Shown: in pieces, positions 8,767 through 17,229 of the stretch
Layout: the number at the start of each line of letters is the position of its first letter
Position numbering within the stretch: the first letter of the stretch is position 1
Source: Plantibacter flavus
GTDB taxonomy: Bacteria; Actinomycetota; Actinomycetes; Actinomycetales; Microbacteriaceae
DNA length: 64,000 nt
Direction: 5' to 3'
Assembly (NCBI RefSeq): GCF_900177615.1
Contig: NZ_FXAP01000004.1
Location: 434,001-498,000 of the forward strand
Translations under genes and position numbers: made by a program
The notes under the pieces: model-generated
Databases searched by the model: none
What the model was told of the DNA's origin: nothing
What the model saw: only the letters and a program-made list of their open reading frames with translations

Positions 8767-8775
8767 GATCCACCC

Positions 8776-8796
8776 AGTATACATAGCCAAGCTATG
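8776..8796 (-). promoter_or_regulatory. MarR operator abutting a TATACT -10 box
   Basis: CATAGCCAAGCTATG (8782-8796) has 6-bp perfect arms around 3 bp. On the minus strand it is followed at once by TATACT (8781-8776), 9 nt before the MarR start. Repressor binding would cover the core promoter. Confidence 0.7.
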
Positions 8797-8815
8797 CACT
8801 GGCCCTGCGCCACTT

Positions 8816-8897
8816 CCCCAACTCAGGAGATCGGCGGCGTGTCGCCCGGCAGCGCCGGGCGCCCGAGGCGACACGCCGCGGTGTTCCTGAGTTGGGG
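8816..8897. repeat. Dispersed palindrome family A, copy 3 (covariant arms)
   Basis: An 82-bp element with arms CCCCAACTCAGGA and TCCTGAGTTGGGG. Both arms differ from the other copies at matching positions (T-A changed to C-G), keeping the pairing. An inner pair, GCGGCGTGTCGCC and GGCGACACGCCGC, extends the stem. Confidence 0.88.
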
Positions 8898-8914
8898 AGG
8901 GAGTGGTCCGAGGG

Positions 8915-9058
8915 TCAGCGCATCCAGGTGGTGAAGGACTGGCCGACCCGCGGATCGGGCGGGCGGGCGTCGCTCGCCCGTTCCGACTCGGTGAAGGCGG
9001 ATGCGAGCTGGGCTCGGATCCAGGTGATGGTTGCACGCCAGCGTGCGTGGGTGTTCAT
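8915..9058 (-). CDS. Small uncharacterised protein (47 aa)
   Basis: A 47-residue reading frame beginning MNTHARWRATITWIRAQL, basic at the start, with a Pro/Arg-rich middle and the end SFTTWMR. I do not recognise it. Support for expression: a TACGGT -10 box at 9089-9084 and GGGAG 11 nt before the ATG. There is no signal peptide, membrane span or cysteine pair. It stands alone on the minus strand downstream of rplL and its terminators, and palindrome copy A3 lies 18 bp after its stop. It could be spurious. Confidence 0.4.
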   Translation of the reverse strand: MNTHARWRATITWIRAQLASAFTESERASDARPPDPRVGQSFTTWMR

Positions 9059-9227
9059 GGTGGTGGGTTCTCCCGATTCGGGCACCGTACCGACGGCCCA
9101 CGCTCACACGGAGCGGGACGACGACGCGGATACCTGCGTGAACCGTCGACGAACGTCGTCGACGGGTGCAGAGCATCCGCGGCCGTGTGGAGTGACGCGA
9201 CGAATCGCAAACCCTCCGGTGAACTGA

Positions 9228-9270
9228 CGGAGGGCACCGCTCCCGAACGAATCGGGGGCGATGCCCTCCG
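9228..9270 (-). terminator. Long hairpin downstream of rplL
   Basis: CGGAGGGCA pairs with TGCCCTCCG, with further pairing inside (CTCCCGA against TCGGGGG). A second hairpin (9333-9356, 10-bp arms GGCGACCGAC and complement, loop CGGA) and a short stem at 9369-9384 lie nearer the rplL stop. The 329-bp stretch 9059-9387 holds only these hairpins and the promoter of the small upstream-facing reading frame. Confidence 0.6.
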
Positions 9271-9332
9271 ATCACGGATGTCTCTGCCGAGTGCATGCAG
9301 CACTCGTCTCAGGAAGATCCGCGATCGTCAGC

Positions 9333-9356
9333 GGCGACCGACCGGAGTCGGTCGCC
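9333..9356 (-). terminator. rplL: Terminator hairpin of rplJ-rplL
   Basis: A perfect 10-bp stem with 4-nt loop CGGA, about 30 bp past the rplL stop. The likely primary terminator, though it lacks a U-tract. Confidence 0.6.
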
Positions 9357-9387
9357 AGCCCAGTGGTTGTCCCCCGCAGGGGACCGA

Positions 9388-9771
9388 CTACTTGAGCGTG
9401 ACGGTGGCGCCGGCAGCCTCGAGGGCTTCCTTCGCCTTGTCAGCGGCTTCCTTGTTGGCGCCTTCGAGGACGGCAGCCGGAGCGCCGTCGACGAGAGCCT
9501 TGGCCTCGCCGAGGCCGAGCGAGGTGAGCTCGCGGACCGTCTTGATGACCTGGATCTTCTTGTCGCCAGCAGCCTCGAGGATGACGTCGAAGTCGGTCTT
9601 CTCTTCGACCTCTTCAACAGCAGCGCCAGCAGCAGCCGGGCCGGCGACGGCGACGGGAGCAGCAGCGGTGACCTCGAAGGTCTCCTCGAACAGCTTGACG
9701 AACTCGCTGAGCTCGATGAGCGTGAGCTCCTTGAACGCGTTGATCAGTTCTTCGTTTGACAGCTTTGCCAT
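9388..9771 (-). CDS. rplL: 50S ribosomal protein L7/L12
   Basis: A 127-residue L7/L12 stalk protein that recruits translation factors to the ribosome. The N-terminal dimerisation domain ([18 protein letters not shown]) is followed by an Ala/Pro/Val-rich hinge (about residues 35-52) and the conserved C-terminal domain (EKTDFDVIL, then [20 protein letters not shown]). It lies 78 bp downstream of rplJ on the same strand, the usual L10-L12 operon. Confidence 0.98.
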   Translation of the reverse strand: MAKLSNEELINAFKELTLIELSEFVKLFEETFEVTAAAPVAVAGPAAAGAAVEEVEEKTDFDVILEAAGDKKIQVIKTVRELTSLGLGEAKALVDGAPAAVLEGANKEAADKAKEALEAAGATVTLK

Positions 9772-9849
9772 GATTGTTCTCCTTGTTTCATGCCCTGCAA
9801 CCGCATCACGCGGCGGACAGGTACGGGGTTGATTGTTCGCGGAACCGAA

Positions 9850-10368
9850 TTACTCGGCCGCGGACTCCTGCTTCTCGCGCAGCGCCTCGACCGTGCGAAC
9901 GGCCTTCGAGAGCGGTGCGTTGAAGAGGTAGGCAGCTCCGAACAGCGAGGCCTTGACGGCGCCGGCAAGCTTTGCCAGCAGCACTTCACGGGACTCGAGG
10001 TCGGCGAGCTTGCCGACTTCTTCAGCGGTCAGCGGGTTACCGTCGAAGTAACCGCCCTTGACCACGAGGAGAGGGTTTGCCTTGGCGAAGTCACGAAGAG
10101 CCTTCGCGACGGTGACCGGGTCACCGTGCACGAATGCGATCGCGGACGGACCGGCGAGCTCGTCGTCGAACGACGAGATGCCGGCGTTGTTCGCCGCGAT
10201 CTTGGTCAGCGTGTTCTTCACCACGGCGTAGGTTGCGTCCGCACTGATGCTCTTGCGCAGGGTCTTGAGCTGAGCAACAGTGAGGCCGCGGTACTCGGTC
10301 AGCAGAACGGCGGTCGAGCTCTGGAACTTCTCCGTGAGTTCGGCAACCGAGGCTTCCTTGTTCGCCAT
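9850..10368 (-). CDS. rplJ: 50S ribosomal protein L10
   Basis: A 172-residue L10 that anchors L7/L12 dimers to 23S rRNA. The family start [18 protein letters not shown] and the rRNA-binding region ([15 protein letters not shown], then [12 protein letters not shown]) are clear, and the C-terminal helix ends the protein. The ATG at 10368 follows AAGGAG. The leader upstream carries an attenuator hairpin and probably the L10-L12 binding site for autoregulation. Confidence 0.98.
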   Translation of the reverse strand: MANKEASVAELTEKFQSSTAVLLTEYRGLTVAQLKTLRKSISADATYAVVKNTLTKIAANNAGISSFDDELAGPSAIAFVHGDPVTVAKALRDFAKANPLLVVKGGYFDGNPLTAEEVGKLADLESREVLLAKLAGAVKASLFGAAYLFNAPLSKAVRTVEALREKQESAAE

Positions 10369-10588
10369 GGCCACTCCTTTTCGAATCTTGAATGCATGCA
10401 GCGGAGGCCGCACACACCAACCGCCGGGCCGGTGAAGGGTTCGGGCATGAAAAAAGCTCCGGCGCAAGCGCACGGAGCTGGGGAGAGGCGAGCCTCGATC
10501 AGTTCTTCATACACCTGCGCTGGACGTCTCGTCATGAGAACCTTCGACTGTCTCGTTTGCACGCGACAGTGACCGGCGGTCTTTGGTT
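10369..10588 (-). ncRNA. L10 leader (ribosomal protein autoregulatory leader)
   Basis: An untranslated leader of about 220 nt from the predicted start site to rplJ. It contains the conserved-looking stretch AGGTGTATGAAGAACTGATC, resembling the L10-leader kink-turn region, then a U-tailed hairpin at 10479-10450. In the family, the L10(L12)4 complex binds the leader and reduces expression. The Rfam match was recalled, not run. Confidence 0.75.
10450..10479 (-). terminator. Attenuator in the rplJ leader
   Basis: AGCTCCG pairs with CGGAGCT and inner bases also pair (GCGC, GCGC); the stem is followed by six U. This is the only clear U-tailed terminator in the window and it lies upstream of the ATG, so it marks attenuation. 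Confidence 0.85.
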
Positions 10589-10594
10589 TCGATA

Positions 10595-10600
10595 ACCATA
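10595..10600 (-). promoter_or_regulatory. -10 box of the rplJ-rplL promoter
   Basis: TATGGT on the minus strand, placing transcription start near 10588 and giving the full L10 leader. Confidence 0.55.
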
Positions 10601-10688
10601 ACACACCCCCGGCCCCGTTCCGACAGGCGTGCACCGGGCGCTCACGACCCCCCGTCCGGATGTCCGAGGCGACCGGCACCATGGAGCC

Positions 10689-11846
10689 ATGATCCAGACG
10701 CTCGCCATCTCCGGCTACCGGTCCATCCGAGACACCGTGCTGCAGCTGCACGGCCTCGACGTCGTGACCGGCGCGAACGGCACGGGCAAGTCCAACCTCT
10801 ACCGGGCACTCCGACTCCTCGCGAGTGCGGGCGACGGCGATGTCGTCGGATCCCTCGCGCGCGACGGCGGGCTCTCCTCGACGCTCTGGGCCGGCCCTGA
10901 GCACGTGAGTCGGGCCATGGTCGACGGCTCCGTCCCGGTCCAGGGCACGCGCCGCTCGGGTCCGATCAGCCTGCGACTCGGGTTCGCGACGGACACGCTG
11001 GGGTATCTCATCGACCTCGGGATCCCGCAGCCGTCCACGACGCTGTTCGGCCGCGACCCCGAGATCAAGCTGGAGCAGATCTTCGCCGGCGCACTGGCCA
11101 AACCGAGCAGCCTCCTCGTCGACCGACATGGTCCGGCGGTCCGCGTCCGCGACGGGTCGTGGCGTCCGATCGGTCGAACGCTCGGCACCTCGGAGAGCAT
11201 CCTCACCGAGTTCTCGGACGCCGACGCGACGCCCGAGGTCCTCCGCGTGCGCGGCCAGGTGCGCGGCTGGCGGTTCTACGACCAGTTCCGCACCGACCGC
11301 GATGCCCCCGCACGTGCGCCGCAGGTCGGGACGAGGACGCCTGTACTCGGGCACGACGGCGCGGACCTCGCCGCCGCGGTGCAGACGATCATCGAGTCCG
11401 GCGGCCGGGATCGCCTCGACGCCGCCGTCGACGATGCGTTCCCCGGCAGCGTGCTGCGCGTGCGCGCCGACGACGGGGTGTTCCGGCTTGAGCTCGAACA
11501 GCCCGGGATGCTCCGTCCGCTCTCGGCCGGCGAGCTGTCCGACGGCACGCTCCGTTACCTCCTGCTCGTCGCGGCGCTCCTCACCCCTCGCCCGCCCGAG
11601 CTCATGGTGCTGAACGAGCCCGAGACGAGCCTGCACGGCGACCTCCTCCCCCAGCTCGCTCGGCTCATCACCGCGGCGAGCGCCGACACACAGCTCGTGG
11701 TCGTCTCCCACGCCCGCCCGCTCATCGAGGCCATGCTCGAGGCCGGCGAGGTGCACGAGCACCGGCTGGTGAAGCGACTCGGCGAGACGACCGTCGAGGA
11801 TCAGGGCCTGCTGTCGACGCCGCCGTGGGCCTGGCCGTCCCGGTGA
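10689..11846 (+). CDS. AAA/SMC-like ATPase (COG4637 type)
   Basis: A 385-residue predicted ATPase of the RecF/SMC-like AAA_21 group. Walker A is GANGTGKS (residues 28-35), an ABC-like signature appears at LSAGELSDGTLRYLLL (about residue 277) and Walker B reads LMVLNEPETSLH (about residue 305), with Asn in place of the usual Asp; I recall NEPE as the pattern of this subfamily. Residue spacing fits a head domain without long coiled coils. It stands alone with no partner nuclease, so an OLD/Gabija-type defence pair is not supported. Function unknown. Confidence 0.8.
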   Translation: MIQTLAISGYRSIRDTVLQLHGLDVVTGANGTGKSNLYRALRLLASAGDGDVVGSLARDGGLSSTLWAGPEHVSRAMVDGSVPVQGTRRSGPISLRLGFATDTLGYLIDLGIPQPSTTLFGRDPEIKLEQIFAGALAKPSSLLVDRHGPAVRVRDGSWRPIGRTLGTSESILTEFSDADATPEVLRVRGQVRGWRFYDQFRTDRDAPARAPQVGTRTPVLGHDGADLAAAVQTIIESGGRDRLDAAVDDAFPGSVLRVRADDGVFRLELEQPGMLRPLSAGELSDGTLRYLLLVAALLTPRPPELMVLNEPETSLHGDLLPQLARLITAASADTQLVVVSHARPLIEAMLEAGEVHEHRLVKRLGETTVEDQGLLSTPPWAWPSR

Positions 11847-11870
11847 GCGTCCGGCTCCGGTGACCGCCGT

Positions 11871-12305
11871 CTAGGCGCGGTCGGCCTGCTTGCCCAGGTA
11901 GCGGTCCGAACCGTAGCTGAGGATGAAGAACCCGATCAGCTGGAACAGGACGAGTCCGAAGATCCGGAACACCGTGCTCTTGTCGAACTGCTTGCCGATG
12001 TGCCATCCGACGATCCAACCGAACACGATGTTCACGAGCGGGATGAAGTAGAGGATGGTCGCCGCGCCCGTGAAGCCGGCGAGCTTCACGACGACGTACC
12101 AGTTGTAGATCGGGATGATCGCGGTCCAGCCGGAGCGGCCCGACTTCTCGAACATCCCCCAGACGGAGGCGACGAACAGGGCGTAGCCGATGATGCCGCC
12201 GAAGACGTTGGCGGGGGCGTTCATGAACTCGATGGCGGCACGACCGTTGTCGTCCGCGGCGAGCAGGATGGTGTCGATCACGGTGGTGGCGCTCCTTGTC
12301 GTCAT
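11871..12305 (-). CDS. DUF5684 membrane protein
   Basis: A 144-residue protein with four predicted membrane spans and the DUF5684 pattern GWTAIIPIYNWYVVVKLAG (about residues 59-77) and FIPLVNIVFGWIVGWHIGKQF. Such proteins are sometimes mislabelled signal peptidase I; no catalytic Ser/Lys pair is visible. It is convergent with the ATPase gene and followed on the same strand by trpF upstream of it in the window. Function unknown. Confidence 0.8.
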   Translation of the reverse strand: MTTRSATTVIDTILLAADDNGRAAIEFMNAPANVFGGIIGYALFVASVWGMFEKSGRSGWTAIIPIYNWYVVVKLAGFTGAATILYFIPLVNIVFGWIVGWHIGKQFDKSTVFRIFGLVLFQLIGFFILSYGSDRYLGKQADRA

Positions 12306-12381
12306 CGCGGTCGACCGACCGCCTCATCCGACGAATGTAGCGTGCGGGTCACACCCCGGACCAGCGGGGGTCCTCAGACGC

Positions 12382-13002
12382 TCAGACCGCCCGGGCGGTG
12401 CGTGCAGCGTGCACGAACGACCGGATGAGCTCCGGTGACTTCACCCCGCGCGAGGACTCGACCCCGCTGGACACGTCGACCCCCCAGGGGCGGAGCTCCG
12501 CGACGAGGCCCTGGACGTTCTCCGGTGTGAGACCGCCGGCGAGGATCCAGGTGCGGGTGGGTGGGTTCGCCACCAGGGCGATCGTGTCGAAGGTCTTCCC
12601 GGCTCCCGGGTCCGGTGCGTCGAGGAGCAACAGCTCCTCAGCGTAGGCGGCGCGCTCGGCGGCGTTCTCGGAGGCGTAGTGCACCGCCGAGGTCGCCCGG
12701 AGCGTCCGCCACCCCATCGCCTGCAGCTCCTGGAACGCCTCGGGTGGTTCGTCGCCGTGGAGCTGGACGGCCTGCACCCCGGCAGCGCCGGCGATCCGAG
12801 AGACCTCCTCGACGGACTGTCGCCGGAAGACGCCGACGGTCAGCACCGACTCGGGGACGCCGGCGAGCAGCGCCGCGACGCGTTCGGGCTCGACGGTCCG
12901 GGGCGACCCCGGCGCGAACACGAATCCGATCGCGTCGACTCCGGCGTCCACCGCCGCAGCGACATCGGACGCCTCGGACAGACCGCACACCTTCACCCAC
13001 AT
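12382..13002 (-). CDS. trpF: Phosphoribosylanthranilate isomerase
   Basis: A 206-residue TIM-barrel enzyme that converts N-(5-phosphoribosyl)anthranilate to CdRP in tryptophan synthesis. KVCG at residues 4-7 carries the catalytic Cys; VQLHGDE, the DAPDPGAGKTFD phosphate loop and LAGGLTPENV (with the second catalytic Asp in GVDVSSGVE) are all present. It is separated from other trp genes, as is common in actinobacteria where PriA can also do this step. The ATG at 13002 is 7 nt behind TAGCGT, so the message is likely leaderless. Confidence 0.95.
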   Translation of the reverse strand: MWVKVCGLSEASDVAAAVDAGVDAIGFVFAPGSPRTVEPERVAALLAGVPESVLTVGVFRRQSVEEVSRIAGAAGVQAVQLHGDEPPEAFQELQAMGWRTLRATSAVHYASENAAERAAYAEELLLLDAPDPGAGKTFDTIALVANPPTRTWILAGGLTPENVQGLVAELRPWGVDVSSGVESSRGVKSPELIRSFVHAARTARAV

Positions 13003-13009
13003 GGGGACC

Positions 13010-13015
13010 ACGCTA
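13010..13015 (-). promoter_or_regulatory. -10 box of a leaderless promoter (trpF)
   Basis: TAGCGT on the minus strand, 7 nt before the trpF ATG. Confidence 0.55.
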
Positions 13016-13029
13016 CCCGGCCGCACGGA

Positions 13030-14625
13030 TCACTCCGCCGTCGGGACGAGGACGTCCGGGGTGGCGACGGCGGGCAGCTCCACACGGAACACCGTCCGTC
13101 CTGGTGCGCTCTCGCACCTGACCGCGCCGTGGTGCGCGGCCACGACGGCGTGCACGATCGCGAGCCCGAGGCCGGTGCTCCCGGTGGCCCGCGAGCGGGA
13201 GTCGTCACCGCGGACGAAGCGCTCGAAGAGGTTGGGCTGCAGCGCAGGGTCGATGCCGGGGCCGTCGTCCGACACGGTCAGCACGGCGATCTCGCCCGCA
13301 GGACCGCTCTCGACCGCCAGTCCCGTCCGCACGGTCGTCCCGGCGGGCGTGTGGGTCCGGGCGTTGGCCAGCAGGTTGACGATCACCTGTTGCAGCCGGG
13401 ACGCGTCCCCCGTGACGAGGACGGGCTCCTCGGGGAAATCCAGTTCGAACACGTGGTCCGGCCCGGCGACATGGGCGTCGCCGACGGTGTGGATGACGAG
13501 TTCGGTGAGGTCGACGGGTCGCTTCGCGAGTTCGCGTCCCTCGTCCAACCGCGCCAGCAGCAGCAGGTCCTCGACGATCGTGGTCATGCGACCGGCCTCG
13601 GAGCGGATCCGGCCGAGGGAGTGGGTGACGTCCTCCGGCAGCGCGTCCGACTTCCGGGCGGCGAGTTCCGAGTATCCGGCGATGGACGCCAGCGGGGTCC
13701 GGAGTTCGTGGCTCGCGTCCGAGACGAACCGGCGCACCTTGTTCTCGCTCGCCTGCCGGGCGTTCAGGGCGGAGGAGACGTGCCCGAGCATGCGGTTGAT
13801 CGCCGATCCGACGCGTCCGACCTCGGTGCGCGGGTCGGTGTCCGACTCCGGTACCCGGACGGCGAGCGCCACCTCACCGCGGTCGAGGGGCAGCTCGGCG
13901 ACGACCGCGGCCGTCGCGACGACCCGGTCGAGCGGGCGGAGCGAGTACCGCACGATCGCGAACGCGGCCAGCCCGGCGAGCAGCAGGACCACGACGCTCA
14001 TGATCGCGATGAGGGTGACGAGCTGCATGACCGTCGACGCGACCTCGGCGAGCGGAAGCCCGATGATCCTCGTCGCGCCGCTCGCGTCGGTGACGGCGAC
14101 GACGCGGTAGTCGCCGAGGTGCTCCCCGAGGTTGATGGTCGACGGTCGGTCGCCGGCCGACACCGTGAGGATCATGGCGTCCTGACTCTCGGTGCACGGG
14201 ACCGTGCTGCCGTCGGCGTTGAGGTATCCGGCGTTGACGATGGTGCCGTCGACGACGATCGCACCGAGTGCGCCGGGCCCGAGGCCTGGAGCGCCGATGA
14301 AGGCGGGTGGTTCGCGCGTGCCCGAACCGCCGCCGTAGCCGTCCGGGATACCGGAGTCCGGCAGGGAATCCGGCGCGGGGAGTTGACCGTTCCGGCCGTA
14401 GTCGACGATCCGCTCGGCGGCCTTCGTGAGCTGGTTGTCGACGCCCTCGGTGAGCAGGCCGCTCACCGCCACCGCGCTCGCGACACCGACGATGGCGCTG
14501 CCCATGGCGAGGAGCCCGACGACGACGACCATCAGGCGTCGACGGAGCGTCCACGGAGCGCGCTTGGGGTGTGCGGAGCCGGTGGTCGTCGCTGCCGGGT
14601 CGGTGACGGGGGCGCTCGTGGTCAC
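13030..14625 (-). CDS. Sensor histidine kinase
   Basis: A 531-residue membrane kinase: span 1 at about residues 28-50, an extracellular domain of about 140 residues, span 2 near 195-220, HAMP, the phospho-acceptor helix SDASHELRTPL (His near residue 306), the N box NLLANARTHTP, and the G boxes DDGPGID and GSTGLGLAI. The start is a GTG at 14625 overlapping the response-regulator stop (GTGA). The signal is unknown. An FtsX-like ABC exporter is divergent, so the pair may sense a cell-envelope stress or peptide and control that exporter; this is inference. Confidence 0.93.
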   Translation of the reverse strand: MTTSAPVTDPAATTTGSAHPKRAPWTLRRRLMVVVVGLLAMGSAIVGVASAVAVSGLLTEGVDNQLTKAAERIVDYGRNGQLPAPDSLPDSGIPDGYGGGSGTREPPAFIGAPGLGPGALGAIVVDGTIVNAGYLNADGSTVPCTESQDAMILTVSAGDRPSTINLGEHLGDYRVVAVTDASGATRIIGLPLAEVASTVMQLVTLIAIMSVVVLLLAGLAAFAIVRYSLRPLDRVVATAAVVAELPLDRGEVALAVRVPESDTDPRTEVGRVGSAINRMLGHVSSALNARQASENKVRRFVSDASHELRTPLASIAGYSELAARKSDALPEDVTHSLGRIRSEAGRMTTIVEDLLLLARLDEGRELAKRPVDLTELVIHTVGDAHVAGPDHVFELDFPEEPVLVTGDASRLQQVIVNLLANARTHTPAGTTVRTGLAVESGPAGEIAVLTVSDDGPGIDPALQPNLFERFVRGDDSRSRATGSTGLGLAIVHAVVAAHHGAVRCESAPGRTVFRVELPAVATPDVLVPTAE

Positions 14626-15380
14626 GAACCGACCGTCGGGATCTTCAACATGTAGCCGGCGCCGCGCACGGTGTGGATCATGGGCTCGCGCCCGGCGTCG
14701 ATCTTCTTCCGCAGGTAGGAGATGTAGATCTCGACGACGCTCGCACGACCGCCGAAGTCGTAGCTCCACACCCGGTCGAGGATCTGGGCCTTGCTCAGCA
14801 CCCGGCGCGGATTCCGCATGAGGAACCGCAGCAGCTCGAACTCGGTCGCGGTGAGTTCGATGGGCTCGCCGTCGCGCGTCACCTCGTGGCTGTCCTCGTT
14901 GAGCACGAGGTCGCCGACCACGATGTCCGGGCCGGACTCGTCCGCCGCCAGCAGGGTCGAGCGGCGGATGAGCCCGCGCAGCCGGGCGACGACCTCCTCG
15001 AGGCTGAAGGGCTTCGTCACATAGTCGTCGCCGCCGGCGGTGAGGCCGGCGATGCGGTCGTCGAGCGAGTCCTTGGCGGTGAGGAACAGCACGGGGACGT
15101 CGCTCCCCGAGGTCCGCAGGCGGTTCAGCACCTGCAGGCCGTCCAGGTCGGGCAGCATGATGTCGAGCACGATGGCGTCCGGGCGGAAGTCGCGGGCGGT
15201 CGCGAGGGCCTCGCGGCCGTCGGCGGCGGTCCGGATCTCCCAGCCCTCGTAGCGCAGGGCCATCTGCAGGAGGTCCGTGAGCGTCGCTTCGTCGTCGACG
15301 ACGAGCACACGGACGGCGGTGCCGTCGGCCCGTTTGAGTGCGCTTCGCGCGGCACCGGGCGCCTGGGTCGGGATGTTCAC
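14622..15380 (-). CDS. OmpR/PhoB-family response regulator
   Basis: A 252-residue regulator with a receiver domain (VLVVDDE at about residues 25-31, phospho-acceptor Asp73 in VLDIMLPDLDG, the conserved Lys in KPF) and a C-terminal winged helix (ELTATEFELLRFLMRNPRRVL, then VVEIYISYLRKKID and VRGAGYML). It is cotranscribed with the kinase, overlapping it by 4 bp. An N-terminal extension of about 22 residues precedes the receiver; a start further in at a later codon is possible. Confidence 0.95.
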   Translation of the reverse strand: MNIPTQAPGAARSALKRADGTAVRVLVVDDEATLTDLLQMALRYEGWEIRTAADGREALATARDFRPDAIVLDIMLPDLDGLQVLNRLRTSGSDVPVLFLTAKDSLDDRIAGLTAGGDDYVTKPFSLEEVVARLRGLIRRSTLLAADESGPDIVVGDLVLNEDSHEVTRDGEPIELTATEFELLRFLMRNPRRVLSKAQILDRVWSYDFGGRASVVEIYISYLRKKIDAGREPMIHTVRGAGYMLKIPTVGS

Positions 15381-15615
15381 GCATTCAGTATTCGCCTCCG
15401 CCCTATGAGCTGTCTATGAACCGACCAGACGGATGCTGTGCCCTTCCCGAGCCGGCGAAGCGCCCGCAGCGGCCTGGGCCGATTCATAGCGTCGCCGAGG
15501 CGCAGGCCAAGCGAGCGTCCGTAGCGTCCGGTCCAAGTCATCCGCGACGTGCGGATCGTCGGCGTCGCGCAACGGGGACGCCGGCACGTGCACCAGAGCA
15601 GAAGGAAACGCAGAC

Positions 15616-17139
15616 ATGTTCGGAACCTATCTCCGGCGGGAACTCGTCGGTCGTCGCAAACAGACCATCATCATCGCCATCGGGATGGCGCTCGCCATCG
15701 CCCTCGTGATCATCGTCAACTCGGTGGCAGCCGGCGTGAAGACGGCGCAGGCGTCGGTGCTGGAGTCCGTCTACGGGGTCGGAACGGACATCACCGTCAG
15801 TCAGGCCGCCGAGGCGCCGACGGAGGGCGGCGGCCCCGGCCAGAACTTCGACTTCGGCTCGGGCGACGGGTCGACGAGCGACGGCACGACGACCGTCAAC
15901 CAGTCGCGGTTGGAGGCGGCGCGCGGCACCTCGACCTTCGACGCGACGGCGCTCGGCACGATCACCGACGTCGCCAACGTCGAGGCCGCCGCAGCCACCC
16001 TGTCGCTCACGAACACGACCTTCACGGGCGAGCTGCCCGACTTCTCCCAGACGCAGGGATCCGACGGGTCGGCAGGCGTGCCCGGCGGTGACGCGTCCGG
16101 TGCGACCCCGCCGCAGGGCGGTCCCGACGGCGCAGGCGGGAGCTCCTTCGGCGTCGACTCCTTCACGGTCCTCGGGCTCGACCCCTCGGGTGACGCCGTC
16201 GGGCCACTCTCGGCCGTCACTCTCAGCGACGGTCGGTCGCTCGCCGCCGACGACGCGGGCACAGACGTCGCCGTCCTCGACGCCTCCTACGCCACCGAGG
16301 CGGGGATCGGCACCGGCGACACGATCGACATCGCGGGCACCACGTTCAGCGTGGTCGGCACGGTGACCGCCTCCGGGGCCGACGCCACGACCGCGTCGAA
16401 CGTCTACATCCCCCTCGACGTCGCGCAGACCCTCGCAGGCCTCGACGGCCAGGTCAGCGACGTGTACGTGCAGGCCGCCTCGTCGACCGACATCACGCAG
16501 GTGCAGACCGACATCGAGGCAGCCCTGCCGGACGCGACCGTGAGCACCCAGGAGGACCTCGCGTCCACCGTGTCCGGCTCGCTCGCCTCGGCGTCGACGC
16601 TCGTGTCGAACCTCGGCACCTGGCTCTCGATCATCGTGCTCGCCGCCGCCTTCCTCATCGCGATCCTCTTCACGATCTCCGGCGTCACGCGCCGGACCCG
16701 AGAGTTCGGCACGCTCAAGGCGATCGGCTGGAGCGACCGGCGCATCGTCGGCCAGGTCGCCGGTGAGTCCGTCGTGCAGTCGCTCATCGGCGGCGCCGTC
16801 GGTGTCGCGGTCGGCCTCGTCGGCATCCTCGTCGTGAACCTCGTCGCTCCGACGCTCAGCGCGGCGGCGACGACCTCGGCCGGTGGCGGACTCGGCGGCC
16901 CCGGCGGCGCCGCGGGCATGCCGTCGGATGCGGCGGCGGGAGCGGCCGGTGGGTTCGGCGGCGCCCCGGGCGCTGCGGCCGCGACCACCACCGACATCGT
17001 CCTCCAGGCTCCCGTGACCGCGTGGATCATCGTCATCGCCGTTGGTATCGCCATCCTCGGCGGGCTGCTCGCCGGTGCCATCGGCGGGTGGCGCGCCTCA
17101 CGACTGCGCCCGGCCGAGGCGCTCCGTTCCGTCGCCTAG
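15616..17139 (+). CDS. MacB/FtsX-type ABC transporter permease
   Basis: A 507-residue permease: span 1 at about residues 15-40, a large extracellular MacB-like core (about 40-330), and three C-terminal spans. The motif RRTREFGTLKAIGWSDRRI lies in the cytoplasmic loop after span 2, as in FtsX-domain proteins. Two Gly/Ala/Pro-rich inserts stand out, one in the extracellular core (about residues 150-175) and one between spans 3 and 4 (about 420-455). The ATG follows AGAAGGAAA. It is paired with the ATPase gene 90 bp downstream and likely exports or extracts a lipid- or peptide-like compound. Confidence 0.9.
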   Translation: MFGTYLRRELVGRRKQTIIIAIGMALAIALVIIVNSVAAGVKTAQASVLESVYGVGTDITVSQAAEAPTEGGGPGQNFDFGSGDGSTSDGTTTVNQSRLEAARGTSTFDATALGTITDVANVEAAAATLSLTNTTFTGELPDFSQTQGSDGSAGVPGGDASGATPPQGGPDGAGGSSFGVDSFTVLGLDPSGDAVGPLSAVTLSDGRSLAADDAGTDVAVLDASYATEAGIGTGDTIDIAGTTFSVVGTVTASGADATTASNVYIPLDVAQTLAGLDGQVSDVYVQAASSTDITQVQTDIEAALPDATVSTQEDLASTVSGSLASASTLVSNLGTWLSIIVLAAAFLIAILFTISGVTRRTREFGTLKAIGWSDRRIVGQVAGESVVQSLIGGAVGVAVGLVGILVVNLVAPTLSAAATTSAGGGLGGPGGAAGMPSDAAAGAAGGFGGAPGAAAATTTDIVLQAPVTAWIIVIAVGIAILGGLLAGAIGGWRASRLRPAEALRSVA

Positions 17140-17229
17140 ACGACGCACCAGACGCCGTCGGGTGGTCGTCTCCCCCGCGACCACCTGGCGGTCCCACTCC
17201 TCACTCCGACCAGCAGAACGAAGGACCCC

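Noticed and set aside
10689-11846. OLD/Gabija/Septu-type anti-phage defence system based on the solitary ATPase
   Set aside because: No nuclease, helicase or other partner gene lies beside it and no Toprim domain is visible in the protein.
14626-15384. Possible fusion of the histidine kinase with an upstream Arg-rich segment
   Set aside because: The extra segment is an off-frame reading of the response-regulator gene. The kinase starts at GTG 14625 with a 4-bp overlap.
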